A stretch of DNA of 64,000 bases from Micrasema longulum (GCA_022494885.1 JAGVSM010003736.1:62001-126000), one strand, 5' to 3'. Shown: positions 23,670-35,250, counted from the first letter of the stretch. Notes: generated from the sequence alone by a model not told the origin. Made by a program: numbers and translations.

Positions 23670-24965
23670 TATAGAGGAAAATAGGGTAGTGACAAACACC
23701 GAAAGGAAAAACGAAAAAAATCAATCTAATTTATTTTTTTTCCTGTTTAAATTTGTTAACGTTTTTTTCTTCTAGTTTGATTTTTATTAGTGTGCTTGTT
23801 AAAATTTCTGAATGTTTTTTCTGTTGCTTTTATTTTTGTGAGTTGTCCTTGGTTTTAAGGATATTTGCCATTTCTCTCAAAGATATAGATTTTTTTTTAA
23901 CATGTAAATCATTTTTCGAATCAGGTTTATTCAAATCTATTCAAGCATTATTTTTTGATGAGTTGACGGGAAGCGAAGATGGCAGCGCCATTGTTTCTTG
24001 TGTTGCCACAATTTGGGTTGTTTGAGATTGAGAAGATTTATTTGAGGTGAAAGAGGTAGAGAAAATATTTATGGATGATTCATCTACAGAAATAAACAAA
24101 TTTTTCAAATTTTCGGTTTCTGTTGGGAAAATTCCATAGGTTTTAAAACTATTGGAAGCATTTTATATTTTTGCAGTACGGTAAAATGCTTTTGTAAATA
24201 GCTCAACAATTTCAAATTGTGTTATTCTCATACCGGATTGCTAAATAACCGTTTCACATTATCTTTTTAAGGACCGTAAAATGCCAAATATAAGGGCCGC
24301 ATTGTATGAAAAGATGAGGTGGAAGCGATAAAAAGTTCATACCATTATCCCAGCAAATAGTATATGTTTCCAAGCAAACATGTTTTCTAAGATTATCAAA
24401 AATCAGCACAACTGGATCGGCTTTAGAAAGTTATACAAATGAAGTGTCGAAGCCAATCTGCAAATAATGCTTCATTGATCCATTGAGAATCAGATATTGA
24501 TGCTAACATATTACTGTTAGATCCTTCATTAGTTGGCCGTTATTATTTTCCTTTTGAATATAGGTGGGACGTAGATTCCTCCAGCACTGAATGCACACAT
24601 TACTGTAGTCCGAGTTCTTCTTTTGCCAGTGGTACATTTACCCACCTGATTTTGTCCGTTTGGTGCCAGGATCATTGAGTTTTATTAAACGTTTAGAATT
24701 TCGGTGTCATCAACGTTGTAGATAGCATCTGATTTTTTAAGAAGATTTTTCTTAAAATCTTCCTCGTTGAATGAATTTTTTTGTTTAAAGATGTGACTTC
24801 AGGTTTTCTCAAAAAAATCTCTAAATACCTTGCCATGAAGTTGTAGTACCAATTCATACCAGACATTTTACTCAACCGATTAAAGTGAGGGTGTAATTTG
24901 TTAGCTTCAACGAAATAATTTACGATTGTTTTCAGCTGTCGTATTGTTACACCGTGGATTTTATT
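23670..24965 (-). mobile_element. pogo/Tigger-like DNA transposon fossil
   Basis: The minus strand encodes, in order, a CENP-B-like helix-turn-helix tail (MSGMNWYYNFMARYLEIFLR with KPEVTSLNK), then YNVDDTEI, VVLIFDNLRKHVCLETYTI and MNFLSLPPHLFIQCGPYIW. These match the pogo/Tigger transposase blocks whose usual forms are W-x-x-x-F-(M/L)-x-R, NVDETG, DNHxSH and LPPHTSHxLQPLD. The first catalytic Asp survives as VDDT and the second as FDN, while DNHxSH has become DNLRKH. Frameshifts and stops are frequent. A serine/proline-rich tail follows to about 23750. TGTCACTACCCTATTTTCCT near 23675 may be the 3' terminal repeat. The N-terminal DNA-binding part is missing past 24965. Confidence 0.8.
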
Positions 24966-25184
24966 ACTAAGCCAAATATTTATTTATTTATTAAAGAAAT
25001 CATAGTCTTTATATAAATACAAGTTACAAAAGAAAAATTAAAAAAAGGAAAACCAATTACAGATTTCCATGAAGATGTATATTTCTTATTAAAAATTTAC
25101 ATCCAACAATAATTAATTAGGTGCAAGTAGTAAATGTACATATAAACAAGTAAAAATTGAGGGTTGAAATTAAAAGGTCAAATT
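24966..25184 (-). repeat. Possible LINE tail fragment
   Basis: It opens with TATTTATTTATTTATTAAAG, like the minus-strand A-rich tails at 12550 and 46190. No protein motif was seen. It cuts off the pogo-like transposase at its 5' side. Confidence 0.3.
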
Positions 25185-25450
25185 AAAAATTAAATTAAAT
25201 TTTAAATTAAAATAAAAATAAAAATAAAAATAAAAATTAAAATTAAAATTAAAATTAAAATTAAAATTAAAATTAAAATTACAATTAAAATTAAAATAAA
25301 AATAAAAATAAAAATAAAAATAAAAATAAAAATAAAAATTAAAATTAAAATTGAAATTAAAATTAAAATTAAAATTAAAATTAAAATTAAAATTAAAATT
25401 AAAAATTAAAATTAAAATTAAAATTAAAAGTTTACATTAAAAATTAAATT
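25185..25450. repeat. AAATTA / AAAATA hexamer array
   Basis: Long runs of AAATTA units alternate with AAAATA units over about 260 bp, decaying at both ends. Confidence 0.95.
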
Positions 25451-25779
25451 GAAAAGTTAAAATTCAAATTTAAAAAGTAAAAACTAAAAGATAAAACTAA
25501 AAGTCAAAATTAAAGTTCAAAGATAGGCACGAGATAAATTTATAATGTCTTCAACAGATCTGATAAAAATATAGTATTTACAGTGTCATATGTCGATGTC
25601 ACTAAAATGTTGATATTATATTTTTTTGTAAAAGGCAGATTTGCCGTTTATGTTAATAAAATAAGTAAACCCATTTTTTTCCATTTGGTCCGTTTCAGTG
25701 ACATTCCTTAGTCCAGGTCATTTAGACTGGGTTCCGACCGTGCAATCATTCTAATATTTTTATGATATTGCGAGTCGTA

Positions 25780-25965
25780 CAACATCCACAGATGAAAAAA
25801 TATAATGAATATAGATGTTCAAATATAGGCACGATCGTAAATGTTACACAGTGTGTCAAGTGGCCACTTAAACTAGCCAATAACAGGTCATAAGCCCCGT
25901 AGATACCTAGACTTATGGATTCCCTTCTCTAAAAGATTCTTTTGTTATTTTAACAGAGGACAGAT
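25780..25965 (+). mobile_element. Long-terminal-inverted-repeat element, copy D (right part)
   Basis: It shows ATAGATGTTCAAATATAGGC, GTTACACAGTGTGTCAAGTG, GCCAATAACAGGTCATAAG, CCTAGACTTATGGATTCCC and the end TTTTAACAGAGGACA. Only the right arm and part of the centre remain. Confidence 0.7.
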
Positions 25966-26389
25966 TTTTTTTTTGTACATTGTGGACATAGAGCACTGTT
26001 ATTCTGTGTGCCTGAAATGACTTTTGCAAAAGACCTGGGGAAAGAAAGAGACGAAATCTGCAAATGAATAGAGGGAAATGTGACTAAGGGTGTTTATGCT
26101 CATTGTTTCACGCACTGATGGCTTTAATCTCATTAACGTGAATAAAGAAACATTCTACCACAATACTAGTAGTTAGAAAGGTCAACCTTTTCATTCATTT
26201 TTAGGTTGGATCTTCAAACAATCGCCCTGCGATAAGTGTTCGGGACGTTATTTCAAAATTAATTAAACATTTAATTTATTCTTTCAATCTCGAAAAAGCA
26301 TACGTAAGTAATCAAATTTTTACGTTATTAATAATAAACTTTGTTTTTAGACAACTTGAATCAATGCCGATTCAATCAATAATATAATC

Positions 26390-26985
26390 AAATTTATCTT
26401 GCACAAAGCGAGTAATAAAGTTTTCTTATACCATCATTCCATGTCCGCTCCCTATCTGGAGCATATGGTATCCACAAAGAGCCTTCATGCATCTCTGTCG
26501 GCCGCCAACTCCATTGCGTCCTCCCAAGTCAGGTTTTCGTCCCGAAGTTCTGACATTCTGAAACTGCCGGCTAACTGTCAGCAGTGGACTTCTTGGACGT
26601 CGGGAACCTGATGCCTTGTAAAGTAGGCAAGCGCGGTTAAGCCTCTCAAGAGGCATTCGCAGTATATGGCCTAGCCAACCGTATCACTTCCGCTTAGCGA
26701 CAGCTGTCACCGGAGTTTACTGCATCTGTTCTCTTATTATCTTATTTCTCACAAAGTCAAACCACCGCACACCCAAGATCTTACAGTCACCTATTCTCAA
26801 AACTCAGAATTTTGCTATTTTGGGCCCTAGTGAAGTGCCACGATTCGCATCCGTAGAGGAAAAAAGGTGTTATGCAGGCGTTGGTAAATATTCGTCAATT
26901 TGTAAATATCCGTTCTCCAGACAGCCTTCATACGGTTGAATGTGGCACCTGCAACTCCTAACCGCACTCCCAGTTCTTTTTCTTA
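26390..26985 (-). mobile_element. LINE ORF2 C-terminal fragment, minus strand
   Basis: From 26970 down the minus strand reads ATFNRMKAVWRTDIYKLTN, then FLYGCESWHFTRAQNSKI, ILGVRWFDFVRNKIIREQM and WLGHILRMPLERLNRACLLY, with GSRRPRSP after it. This series (F-x-(K/R)-(L/M)-x-x-VWR, LYGCE(S/T)W, RN-x-x-(I/L)-R, WLGHxLRM, G-x-R-x-x-G-RP) is the hallmark of the C-terminal region of many non-LTR ORF2 proteins sold in databases as craniofacial or endonuclease-reverse transcriptase. Frames shift several times. The block is richer in G+C than its surroundings. Confidence 0.8.
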
Positions 26986-27024
26986 TAAATAATATTATTA
27001 TTCTTAAAATGATTGATTATTATT

Positions 27025-27215
27025 ATGTCTGTCATGTACGGGCCCATTTCACGTATCGTACCAATCCACTCGGTCCGGTAAAATTCGGGTGGGTGGATAC
27101 TTATTTATTATTTTCTTCTTTAGTTTTATTTATTTATTTTCTACTCAAGGGAGAAAATTTTGTTAAAAGAAATCGAGTGAAGATTAGTCGGCCTCACGGT
27201 GTACTGTTTCGTGTA
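27025..27215 (+). repeat. Dispersed repeat R6, copy 1
   Basis: TGTCTGTCATGTACGGGCCC, CCAATCCACTCGGTCCGGTA and GGGTGGGTGGATAC recur at 55158-55310 in the same orientation, with about 80% identity by eye. The class is unknown. The overlapping 92-residue frame is not conserved in the second copy. Confidence 0.65.
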
Positions 27216-28061
27216 TAAAAATGATGACAAATGCCGATTGATAAATGAAATAATTTGAAATATTATTATTAATCAGTCCACCTTACTGTTCTTTGATCTT
27301 GCTCGCCTTATTTTCGAAGTAAATAGGAATTATTTTGGTTTAAAGATATTTGATGCTTAAATCAATGAACTGAAAGTAACGGTAACATGCAAAAATAGAC
27401 TGCCTGCCTAATTCAATTAGTATAGTTATAGTAATGTCATCTTTGTCATTTATACACTCATTCAACACTGAACGCGTGCAACAAAGACGACGCTTTACAA
27501 AATCGACAGTCTCTTTCGTAAGGCCGTCGGCCGATGCTTTACGTAAATACGAAATTCGGTACAGCTGCGAATAGTTGAACGTTATATTTCGCGGCTAAAA
27601 CTCAATTTTAATTAGTTTTATATTATTATATAAGGTTTTTAGTTATCATTTAAATAAGAAATCTGTTAACGCACCATGATTGCCCGTTTACTTTATGTTT
27701 CTGTTAAAATATACTGTGGACATTTTTAACAATAAAATGTATCTGACTTTGTAAGTGAAAGAAATACACAAGTGATGCTAATATTCCATGACATTTTGTG
27801 GCAAGACATACTACATGCTGCTTCAAAATCTCGAATGTCGTTCTTTGTTTTTTATTCTATACCTTAAAATGTGCTGAACATGTACAAACATTTTTACATT
27901 GCAAAAAAATCATTTGTATCCTAAATCACATAATGGGTCTTTTATTATTATTATTATGAATAACTAACGGGTAAAGCGCTAAGATTCATGAAAACTAATA
28001 TAGCGCATCCGCGTTCCTAATTACTCGACGCCCTAAGCAGAGTTTTTAATAAGCTAAAATT
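27216..28061. other. No gene recognised
   Basis: Unassigned sequence. The last ~100 bp (GCGCATCCGCGTTCC, TACTCGACGCCCTAAGCAG) may already belong to the LINE fragment that follows. Confidence 0.35.
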
Positions 28062-28619
28062 ATGATGTACGAAGCCTATGTCAAAAGTCAATTGAGTTAC
28101 ATGATCGCCTTCTGGGGAACTGGTAACAAGACAGACATAACAAGAATACAAAGACAACAAAATAAAATTTTTAAACTAACATACAACCTACCCTACCTGA
28201 CCTCTACGACTGAACTGTACAAAAAAAACACACCAGTTTGACATAAACTACTTGACTAAAATTGAGACTTTAAAAATTGTGCACAAAATAACACTGGGAA
28301 ACATACAAGACGACGACATAATATTAGTCAAAAATGCTGACATACATAAATATAACACCAGACAACAAAACACTATCATATTGAAAAAGCAAAGACAAAC
28401 ACAGGACAGTCAAAAATACTACATAATGGACTTAAACACTACAACGACCTACCTTACTACTTGAAAACTTTTAATGGAGACAAATTTAAAATCAATCTGA
28501 AAAAGCACATGATGACTGAACTAACTAGACTAGACGAGACATAAAATGACTAGACAATATTAAATTTCTAATGTAACCATAACGGGTTTTTTAAAATTGT
28601 AAATAAATAAAAAAAAAAA
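28062..28619 (+). mobile_element. LINE 3' end with poly(A), relatively young
   Basis: The plus strand reads MMYEAYVKSQLSYMIAFWG, ITRIQRQQNKIFKLTYN, LPYLTSTTELYKK, then after one frame change FDINYLTKIETLKIVHKI, and finally LKHYNDLPYYLKTFNGDKFK and a stop at 28542-28544. This is the C-terminal domain pattern of jockey/CR1-type ORF2 ((A/V)Y(I/V)xSxLxYxIxFWG, RIQRxQNK, YNxLP, FKxxLKK). Only two frame breaks occur and the tail (28601-28619) is still A-rich, so this is among the younger inserts here. The 5' end is truncated. Confidence 0.8.
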
Positions 28620-28859
28620 GAAGAAAATCAATAGGCTTGATTCATGCTCTTCATTAATTATTCATTTAATCATTAAATCAAATGCAATTTTCCACTCTTA
28701 CTTTTTTTTAATCACCTTTTACCACTCCTTATCAATTTCTTTCTTTTTCTTTTCACTATCTCCTCGTTTTGTCCATATTTATCTTATTTTAACATGTAGT
28801 ATATTTTTTATTTATATTGTTTAAACTTCAAGCCGTCGTCGCTTTATTAAAGTATTATT

Positions 28860-28984
28860 TAGTGAATACATATAATTGGATGGCAGGCCCTACTATATAT
28901 ACATTTTATATAGTTTTTTTTTTTAAATATTAATTTAACCTGTACATCTGTTTGTATTCGAAATAAATAAAATAAAATAAAATG
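28860..28984 (+). repeat. LINE 3'-end tail with AAAATA repeats
   Basis: The short stretch ends in GAAATAAATAAAATAAAATA, typical of a LINE tail. A similar end (AATAAATAAAATTAAATAAA) lies at about 33306. No coding part was identified. Confidence 0.4.
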
Positions 28985-29194
28985 TACGACCAAGGGATAA
29001 GTAGTATTCATAATAATAAACAAATGACAGAAAACGTAGCTTTATGAGCAAACAGAAAAAAGTAAGTATTCGGTTTATTCATTTATAAGTAGACGGCCTG
29101 TATTGGGGACAATTAAATACTAAATATATCCTATGAAGATAATTAAAATATTAAAAATCGGTAGAATTTCTATCGAAATCGGTAGGATTGGCAG

Positions 29195-29285
29195 CGCTGA
29201 GTCGGCAGTAACTCACTGTAATTTTTTTAATTACAGATTCTTCCCTTTTCAATGCTAATCACTTACTAATCGAACTTTTATAGTA
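29195..29285 (+). repeat. GGCCC-family fragment (5' part only)
   Basis: AATTACAGATTCTTCCCTTT, TCAATGCTAATCACTTACTA and the preceding GGCAGTAACT block match the first part of the elements at 20728 and 55412. The GGCCC repeats are absent. Confidence 0.55.
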
Positions 29286-29292
29286 AAAAAAA

Positions 29293-29435
29293 ATTGCACC
29301 ACTACAAGTATTGAGACCTAATTTTTAGTGGTGATTTTTAGCACAATACACTCGGGTTTCAGAAAAATCACATTTAATTTTTATGTTCTCACTGGGAATC
29401 GAACCCGGAACCTTCCGCGTGGTTTTACGTACACC
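29293..29435 (-). mobile_element. SINE S1, head truncated
   Basis: The minus strand reads GGAAGGTTCCGGGTTCGATT (B box), CCCAGTGAGAACATAAAAAT, TAAATGTGATTTTTCTGAAA and CGAGTGTATTGTGC, and ends in GTAGTGGTGCAA. Its 5' head is replaced by the ACCAGTAGATATAAAAAGTC block of repeat R4. Confidence 0.75.
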
Positions 29436-29438
29436 CTC

Positions 29439-29510
29439 AAACCAGTAGATATAAAAAGTCGGTAAGTGGTGAAATAATTATTTGCTAACATTAATTAAAA
29501 TATTTGACCA
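29439..29510 (+). repeat. Repeat R4 fragment
   Basis: AAACCAGTAGATATAAAAAG, TCGGTAAGTGGT and the following ACATTAATTAAAATATTTGA match 59060-59140, where the copy is longer. It abuts the SINE at 29435. Confidence 0.65.
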
Positions 29511-31020
29511 CATTGTTATTGCGTTGAACAAAAATAAATAAAAATAATATTGAAAAATTCAGAAACTTATTAAATAATAAACAATTATTAATTATAAATA
29601 ATTATAAATTATAAAAAAGAAATGATAAAAAAAATCAATTGCTGAAACAAGAATCAAAAATATCAAATGTATGAAATTTAATTCATAATATATTTAATTT
29701 TTGCAATTTAATTAAAATATAAATAATAAATAAAAAAACTCCAATGATAATAATGGGTGTTATTAAAATGAAAAAATATGAATTATAGAAATAATAGTAA
29801 CAATAAAATTAAAAAGATGAAGTTTAATAATAAACAAGAAATTAATAAGGATATTGTAAAATTATAAATCAATCCAAAAAAACATGTGAAAGATTAGATT
29901 TTATTTTATTTTTCAAAGAATTATTATATTTGTGTGAATGCATTGACTTTTATTTGAAACATTGGTGTGATCAATTGGTTATTTAAAAATAACATTTACC
30001 CACCAATTTACTGAACACTCATATTTGATTATTCTCTTATCTATAGTATTAATACTCCATAACTGATTTATTGCATCTGTCCCTTACACTTGCGCACAGA
30101 AATTTAAGCCTTAATGTCGTGATATCAATATTACAGATAAACATAGCAATTTTTACTAAATTCAAATAACCATAGAATTTTTTTTAGAACCAATTAAAAT
30201 TAACTAACCTCAATCCAGGCTAAGCCGGGCAAACAAGCTAGTAATTAATAAGATATTTAAACTATAATAGTTCTCACTACCCAGCCAACGTATTATTTAT
30301 TTAATTAATAATGTTTGTAAACTTCCGGAGCTCAAGTGATGGAATGACAAGAGGATCCACTTTAACACCAATTCTTGAGATATTAGATCCTACTTTACAC
30401 TTCGCTGTATAAGTGATTTCCTCCAGACGATTATCCCAAAGCAAACTTAATTAAATTGCTAATAAAGGTATTTAAACGTCCCGTTAAAAATCAATCAAAA
30501 GCGTACTCATTTACAAATATTATTGGTCGGTCAAAAATTCGTTTCGAAAATTATAAATAAAATAACCTATTTCTCGTTTAAAACTGATAAAAGTTAATAA
30601 TATTTTTGTAAAAATAAACTAGGAGTAATAAGTATTTTTATTATATTTTTTTTAGTTGACAATTTATTTACTAAATGTTATTATATATTTGTATTTTATT
30701 AATTTATTTATTAACCCTTACGGATTATTACATTCATTTTAGAAAAATAATATATAATTTAAGCAGAAACATGTTTAATTTTATTAAAATCCCAGGAAAA
30801 AAAAACAGGCCCAGGTTCTTCAAAAGAAGCAATCAAGAGTTAAAATTGTTGAAAAAAATTATGTTATATTATATTCTTTCTATTTCCATTCAAAAGCATT
30901 ATTTTTTATTATTAACTACTTTCAGATTATGGATTAGAAACGCGTAGATAAACTTTTATTTACTGTTATCGCTTTGGCACAGTCAATTTGTCACATATTT
31001 TCGTTATTTTGTTTTTTTAA
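29511..31020. other. Very A+T-rich DNA, no gene recognised
   Basis: 29520-29900 is one of the most A+T-biased stretches of the window, built of AATAATTAT-type runs. The 90-residue frame at 30675-30947 is made of Leu, Ile, Tyr and Lys codons expected from composition alone. Confidence 0.5.
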
Positions 31021-31027
31021 TTTTAAA

Positions 31028-31190
31028 TTTGCACTACAACCAAGAGACCCAATCAAAATAGTTAATTACAGCACAGGACACCAAGGCTTGAGAAAAATCA
31101 CATTTAATTTTAGTATTCCCACTGGGAATCAAACCCGTAACCTTTCGGGTGTGCGTCATGGGTTCTAGCCGTTACATTACGGAGGCCGTA
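31028..31190 (-). mobile_element. SINE S1, full length
   Basis: The minus strand starts TACGGCCTCCGTAATGTAAC (A box), then GGTTACGGGTTTGATTCCC (B box), TTAAATGTGATTTTTCTCAA, GGTGTCCTGTGCTGTAATTA and ends GGTTGTAGTGCAAAT. Head, B box and body are all present. Confidence 0.8.
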
Positions 31191-33099
31191 TTGATAATAA
31201 ATGACAGACATAAATGTGTTGTATCACAATATTGTATGTACGAGTGGGTATAATCCTAATCTAACAATAAATTAATTAACTTAATTTCATTTTTCAATGG
31301 ATTGAAATATACTTCAATTAGTGTATTATTGAAGCAACCAATCAAAAAACCAGTAGAAAATGTCCTATTTATATTTTTTCATACTAAAACACATGCATAA
31401 TTTACAAAAAAATACAGAAAAAAAAGAATTACCAGAGCTATGAATACGTAGTTTAATGATACTTTATTATTAAATTGATTCAAAAGGATAATTCAAAGTG
31501 AGTTTACTAAAATTGACCACTACTTAATCAAAGGAGTAAGTCCCTATCATCCCTTAGGTTCTTGGAATAACTTGTCCATTCTCCAGGGAATACAACCCTT
31601 ACATTATGAAGGTATCTCAGGCATATAAATATTCAAACATTTTTTGTCGTCGGTTCGGTCCGAAGAGGGCAGAATAATACGTATGTTAGTAGGGACACAA
31701 AATTGGATTCGTTAGGTACGGTATTCGCGCAAGGGTGCACTTTAAATTCACAAGGATTAGATCGTGTTTAGCTGAAGACGGTAATCTTATAAATACGAAT
31801 CTAAAATACGTATTTTGCGTTCAGAATAAGATTAACGTATTACATTTTATATAAATAATAAAAAACGACAAAATAATTTAAAAAATATGGCGTAAGGGTT
31901 TATAATTTATAATACTGTCTGGTGACAAAAGTATTTACAAACACAGGAAACATGAGTTTTAGATATAATGATTATTCGAATTTCACATTAATGGTGAACG
32001 CATTTATTCAAGTATGATTTCATTTTCACTGAGCCAAGAACTGGAAAACATAACAAAATGTGATTAACAAAAATCATCACATTTAAAAATAGGAACAGTT
32101 TTTATTTTATTTCCAGAATATTTTCAAATACTCTATCTGCTCCAACGCTTCTTCAATACCTATACCTAGAAAACAGTTTTCTTTAAAGTTAGCTTACGCA
32201 ATATACTGAAACAAGTCGCAACGATAAATATTTAAATATTGTTTGCTCTAGAGCTCGTTCTCAAACATCGTTAAAAATACTGGTAGTAGATGGACCAAGA
32301 CAAACAATAATCGAAAGTGGTTGCTACACAGGTAACATTGTAAACACAGATAATTAACATTGAATTCTTCCTGATAATTAGAAATTATTCCTCTCATATA
32401 CTCCGTTAAGTGTAATTTATTGTCCCTTTGCCTTATAAATGCTTTTTAATTGACTATCACGGAATAAATAAACAATGGAGTTTAAAATAAACATGAATTA
32501 TTTTTATTACATCTTAATATGAAAGACAAGTACCGCATTTAACCAACTACGAAGTTCATGAAGGAATAGAAAGAAGAATTAAAGAAATCTAAACATATTT
32601 GATTCTCCATTTTGTTGAAATACTTAACTATTTTGAAGGAAATTGTTTTTAATCTCAGATTGTTTTATATGATCAGGGCCGCGGCGGCATAATCTTAAAT
32701 TATTATAACTATTTTTTACAATACATATTATATACTAGATACATATTTGGAATACCACTGATATATTAAATGATTTGTAAAAAATAAATTAACATAAACC
32801 ACGGATGAATAATATAACTTTTTGGACATTATTATTTATATTATATATATTTCATCAGCCAGCAGTTCGTACGATCTATGCCTAGAACTCTCCACTTATA
32901 CGTTTTGTTAGTGAATATAATTTGAACTTTTCCCTTATTGATACATTTGATTGTAAAAAAATAACATTTAAAATGCGCGTCTTAAAACATACTTTTTTGT
33001 CTTATACTTAGTTTCAATAATAAAGTCTTAATTTATTTTATTTTATTTTTTTAAATTTTATCTCTAATTCTTAATATTTTAAATACATTTATATTTTTG
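31191..33099. other. No gene recognised
   Basis: Unassigned A+T-rich sequence. A block at 31490-31620 with TCCCTATCATCCCTTAGG is a little richer in G+C but has no recognised motif. Confidence 0.4.
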
Positions 33100-33330
33100 A
33101 CACTTGACACTTGTGCAATATTTACACACATGTCCACCCTCATTCCAATATAACACCCACCCTCTCACTCACTTACACTCACACAAACACACAAATATGT
33201 ATTGTACGTGTATTTAATGTATTTCTGTGGATATCTGTCATTGTATTATTCTCTGTATATTTTATTTGTTGTATTTTTGTTGCATGTGTTACTGTTGATA
33301 TCCCCAATAAATAAAATTAAATAAAATGTC
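33100..33330 (+). repeat. Probable LINE 3' untranslated end
   Basis: A C+A-rich block (CTCTCACTCACTTACACTCA) and GTTACTGTTGATATCCCC are followed by AATAAATAAAATTAAATAAA. The layout resembles retrotransposon 3' ends, but no coding motif supports it. Confidence 0.35.
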
Positions 33331-33391
33331 AAGAGTTGAACTGAATTCAATCTTTAACTTATGTAAGTGATTTGAATGAACTATATAAATT

Positions 33392-33742
33392 TCAACTAAA
33401 TATGCGTACTAGCAATACGAAGCTCGCGAAATGACACATAATCTTCATAACGGATCGAATCAAATAATTATCCACGATGCTGCCAATAGCGTCTGCAGAA
33501 TGTAAATTTGATATTGAAATAAGACTTAAACTTTCGAAGCTATTCAGTTTGCCCATAAAATGTGATATTAACATTTTGGAAGATCGCCACGAGAATTTCA
33601 ACTGAAAATTTCTTTGGTTTCCCGTGGTGGGAGATATATCTGGGAGAGTTAGCCACGTAATGGAGGATGCTCTCCAAGAAGTGAGCTCATGATGCCATAT
33701 CATGGATCCCAAAAAGGAAGCATTAGTGTCCCCTGTGTTCAT
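33392..33742 (-). CDS. Unassigned 116-residue frame in a G+C-richer block
   Basis: This minus-strand frame runs from ATG at 33742 to the stop at 33392 and lies in a block (33400-33890) visibly richer in G+C than its neighbours. It contains SSITWLTLPDISPTTGN and NLHSADAIGSIVDNYLIRS but no domain I recognise. The plus strand of the same block has a competing frame (MDPKKEALVSPVFINYQYGA, then EPPPAATNDENSLRS), so strand and reality are both uncertain. No clear splice sites bound either. It may be a host exon, or part of a transposon not seen elsewhere in the window. Confidence 0.25.
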   Translation of the reverse strand: MNTGDTNASFLGSMIWHHELTSWRASSITWLTLPDISPTTGNQRNFQLKFSWRSSKMLISHFMGKLNSFESLSLISISNLHSADAIGSIVDNYLIRSVMKIMCHFASFVLLVRIFS

Positions 33743-34162
33743 AAATTATCAATATGGAGCAGAACCGCCACCCGCTGCGACAAACGACGAAAATTCTTTG
33801 CGTTCAGCCCACACCGGGATTTCAATATTCTTTTAATTATACGACTCATAAATCAAACTAGGTTCCTGCAAGGAGAGTGGTTTCCTGGAGGTTAAAAAAA
33901 ACAGCGAGGAAAATGAATAATTCTCATTTTAAAATAAAAGTTAGGTATTAATCACACGTTCAACTGTTTATACCTGAATTTTTGATAAGTTAAAATAAAA
34001 ATATTCTCTTAACTGTATTCTTGATTTTTTTATGCTATTTTCTTAGACAATTAAAATATGAAGTAGCAATATAAATATCTAAAAAGGTTAGTCGATGATC
34101 ACAAATATAATATTTTATATGTAGAACATATGCAAATATCAAAATATGTTTTCTAGACCCTA

Positions 34163-34166
<4 letters not shown>

Positions 34167-34196
<30 letters not shown>
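34167..34196. repeat. (AT)15 microsatellite
   Basis: Fifteen perfect AT units. Confidence 0.95.
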
Positions 34197-34199
<3 letters not shown>

Positions 34200-34424
34200 T
34201 GAGTGTCCTCGATGGTTTATGTTTGGTTTTCATTAAAATGATGCGCTTTGAAATGGGCATTTTTGTAGCTCTAAATATTTTCAATTTAATACGCAGAAAA
34301 AAGTTAGGATCGTAAAGTTTTATTCATCCGTCACCAGGGTTGCATTCGACGATTAATGTTTATCCTTAAAAATTAGGAGGATGTTATTTTTTAGTAAAAA
34401 AATAAATATTGTATTTGACTTTAA
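34200..34424 (+). repeat. Repeat related to 35470-35680
   Basis: GTTTTATTCATCCGTCACCA, GGGTTGCATTCGACGAT and TAGGATCGTAAA correspond to GTTTTATTCATCAATCTACC, AGGGTTGCATTCGAAGAT and TAGGAGAATAAA in the second region. The AT microsatellite stands at its left edge. Confidence 0.5.
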
Positions 34425-34606
34425 ATTGAAACTGGCGTCGCGGATTCGATTCCCGCCAGTTGCAAGAAAAACATCCATCAGAGACTTTTTTCTCTTTTCT
34501 CGGGAATCGAAGGGTATTTTTTATTACTTGCTTTCATTTCATATCTATCTCACCTGCTGACATGACTCTAAAATAGAGGCTTAGCGGGTAATGCCTAAAA
34601 AAATAG
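34425..34606 (+). mobile_element. SINE S2, head truncated
   Basis: GAAACTGGCGTCGCGGATTC, GATTCCCGCCAGTTG, CACCTGCTGACATGACTCT and AGAGGCTTAGCGGGTAAT match the S2 copy at 35064-35250. The A-box side is missing. Confidence 0.7.
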
Positions 34607-35063
34607 GTCTATAATGGTAAACTTCAAGTCCGTTTATCTTAAAACTTTGTGTAAGTTTTTTTCATAACATATAAATGTTAATTAATTTCAGATATTCATA
34701 TTAATGTTTATTGATGCTTTTTCTATGCAATATAAACAAAAAAAATGATAAAGATGCGCTTCGATTGGTGTACCAATTCACTGCCCTATCACCGTTAGGC
34801 GCAAGAAGTAAATGATGGTGATGATGTTGGTATAATACACTTTTAATCACTAATCTTTAATTTAGTATTTTTAATATGATGGTTTTAAAATTTTCATAAA
34901 AATTGTATGTGAATCTTCGAACCTTTTTGTTGTCTTAGCATTTTTGTTTCAAAGTTGAAAAAACTGATTTGCAGTTATTTTATGTCTTTACTTAAATTGT
35001 AAGATATTTAATTTTGTCAGCTTTATCCTATTCCTTTAAAAAAAAAACTAAATTCTAAAAGAC

Positions 35064-35250
35064 AGGCGCCGTGGTGCAGTTGGTTAGACGGCCAACTGTG
35101 AAACTGGCTTCGCGGGTTCGATTCCCATCAGTTGGTCTAGGTGTTGTTGTGGTGTATTTTTTATTGCCTTCTTCCATATCTCCTTGTATCCCACCTGATG
35201 ATGAGCCTCTAGGTAGAGGCTTGGTGGGTTATTAATTTAAGAAAAAAACA
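35064..35250 (+). mobile_element. SINE S2, full length
   Basis: It begins GGCGCCGTGGTGCAGTTGGT (A box), followed by TAGACGGCCAACTGTGAAAC, then GCGGGTTCGATTCCC (B box). The tRNA-like part spans about 75 bp. The body holds CACCTGATGATGAGCCTCTA and GGTAGAGGCTTGGTGGG. This is a SINE, not a functional tRNA: the acceptor stem is not closed and a family body follows. Confidence 0.8.

Noticed and set aside
23753..24025. 90-residue hydrophobic plus-strand frame resembling a membrane protein
   Set aside because: It is antisense to the serine/lysine-rich tail of the pogo-like transposase; the Phe/Leu richness comes from A-rich codons on the other strand.
25185..25450. CRISPR-like or satellite array
   Set aside because: It is a simple hexamer microsatellite without spacers.
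35064..35140. tRNA gene
   Set aside because: A and B boxes are present, but the acceptor stem does not close and a SINE body follows; it recurs at 34.4 kb.
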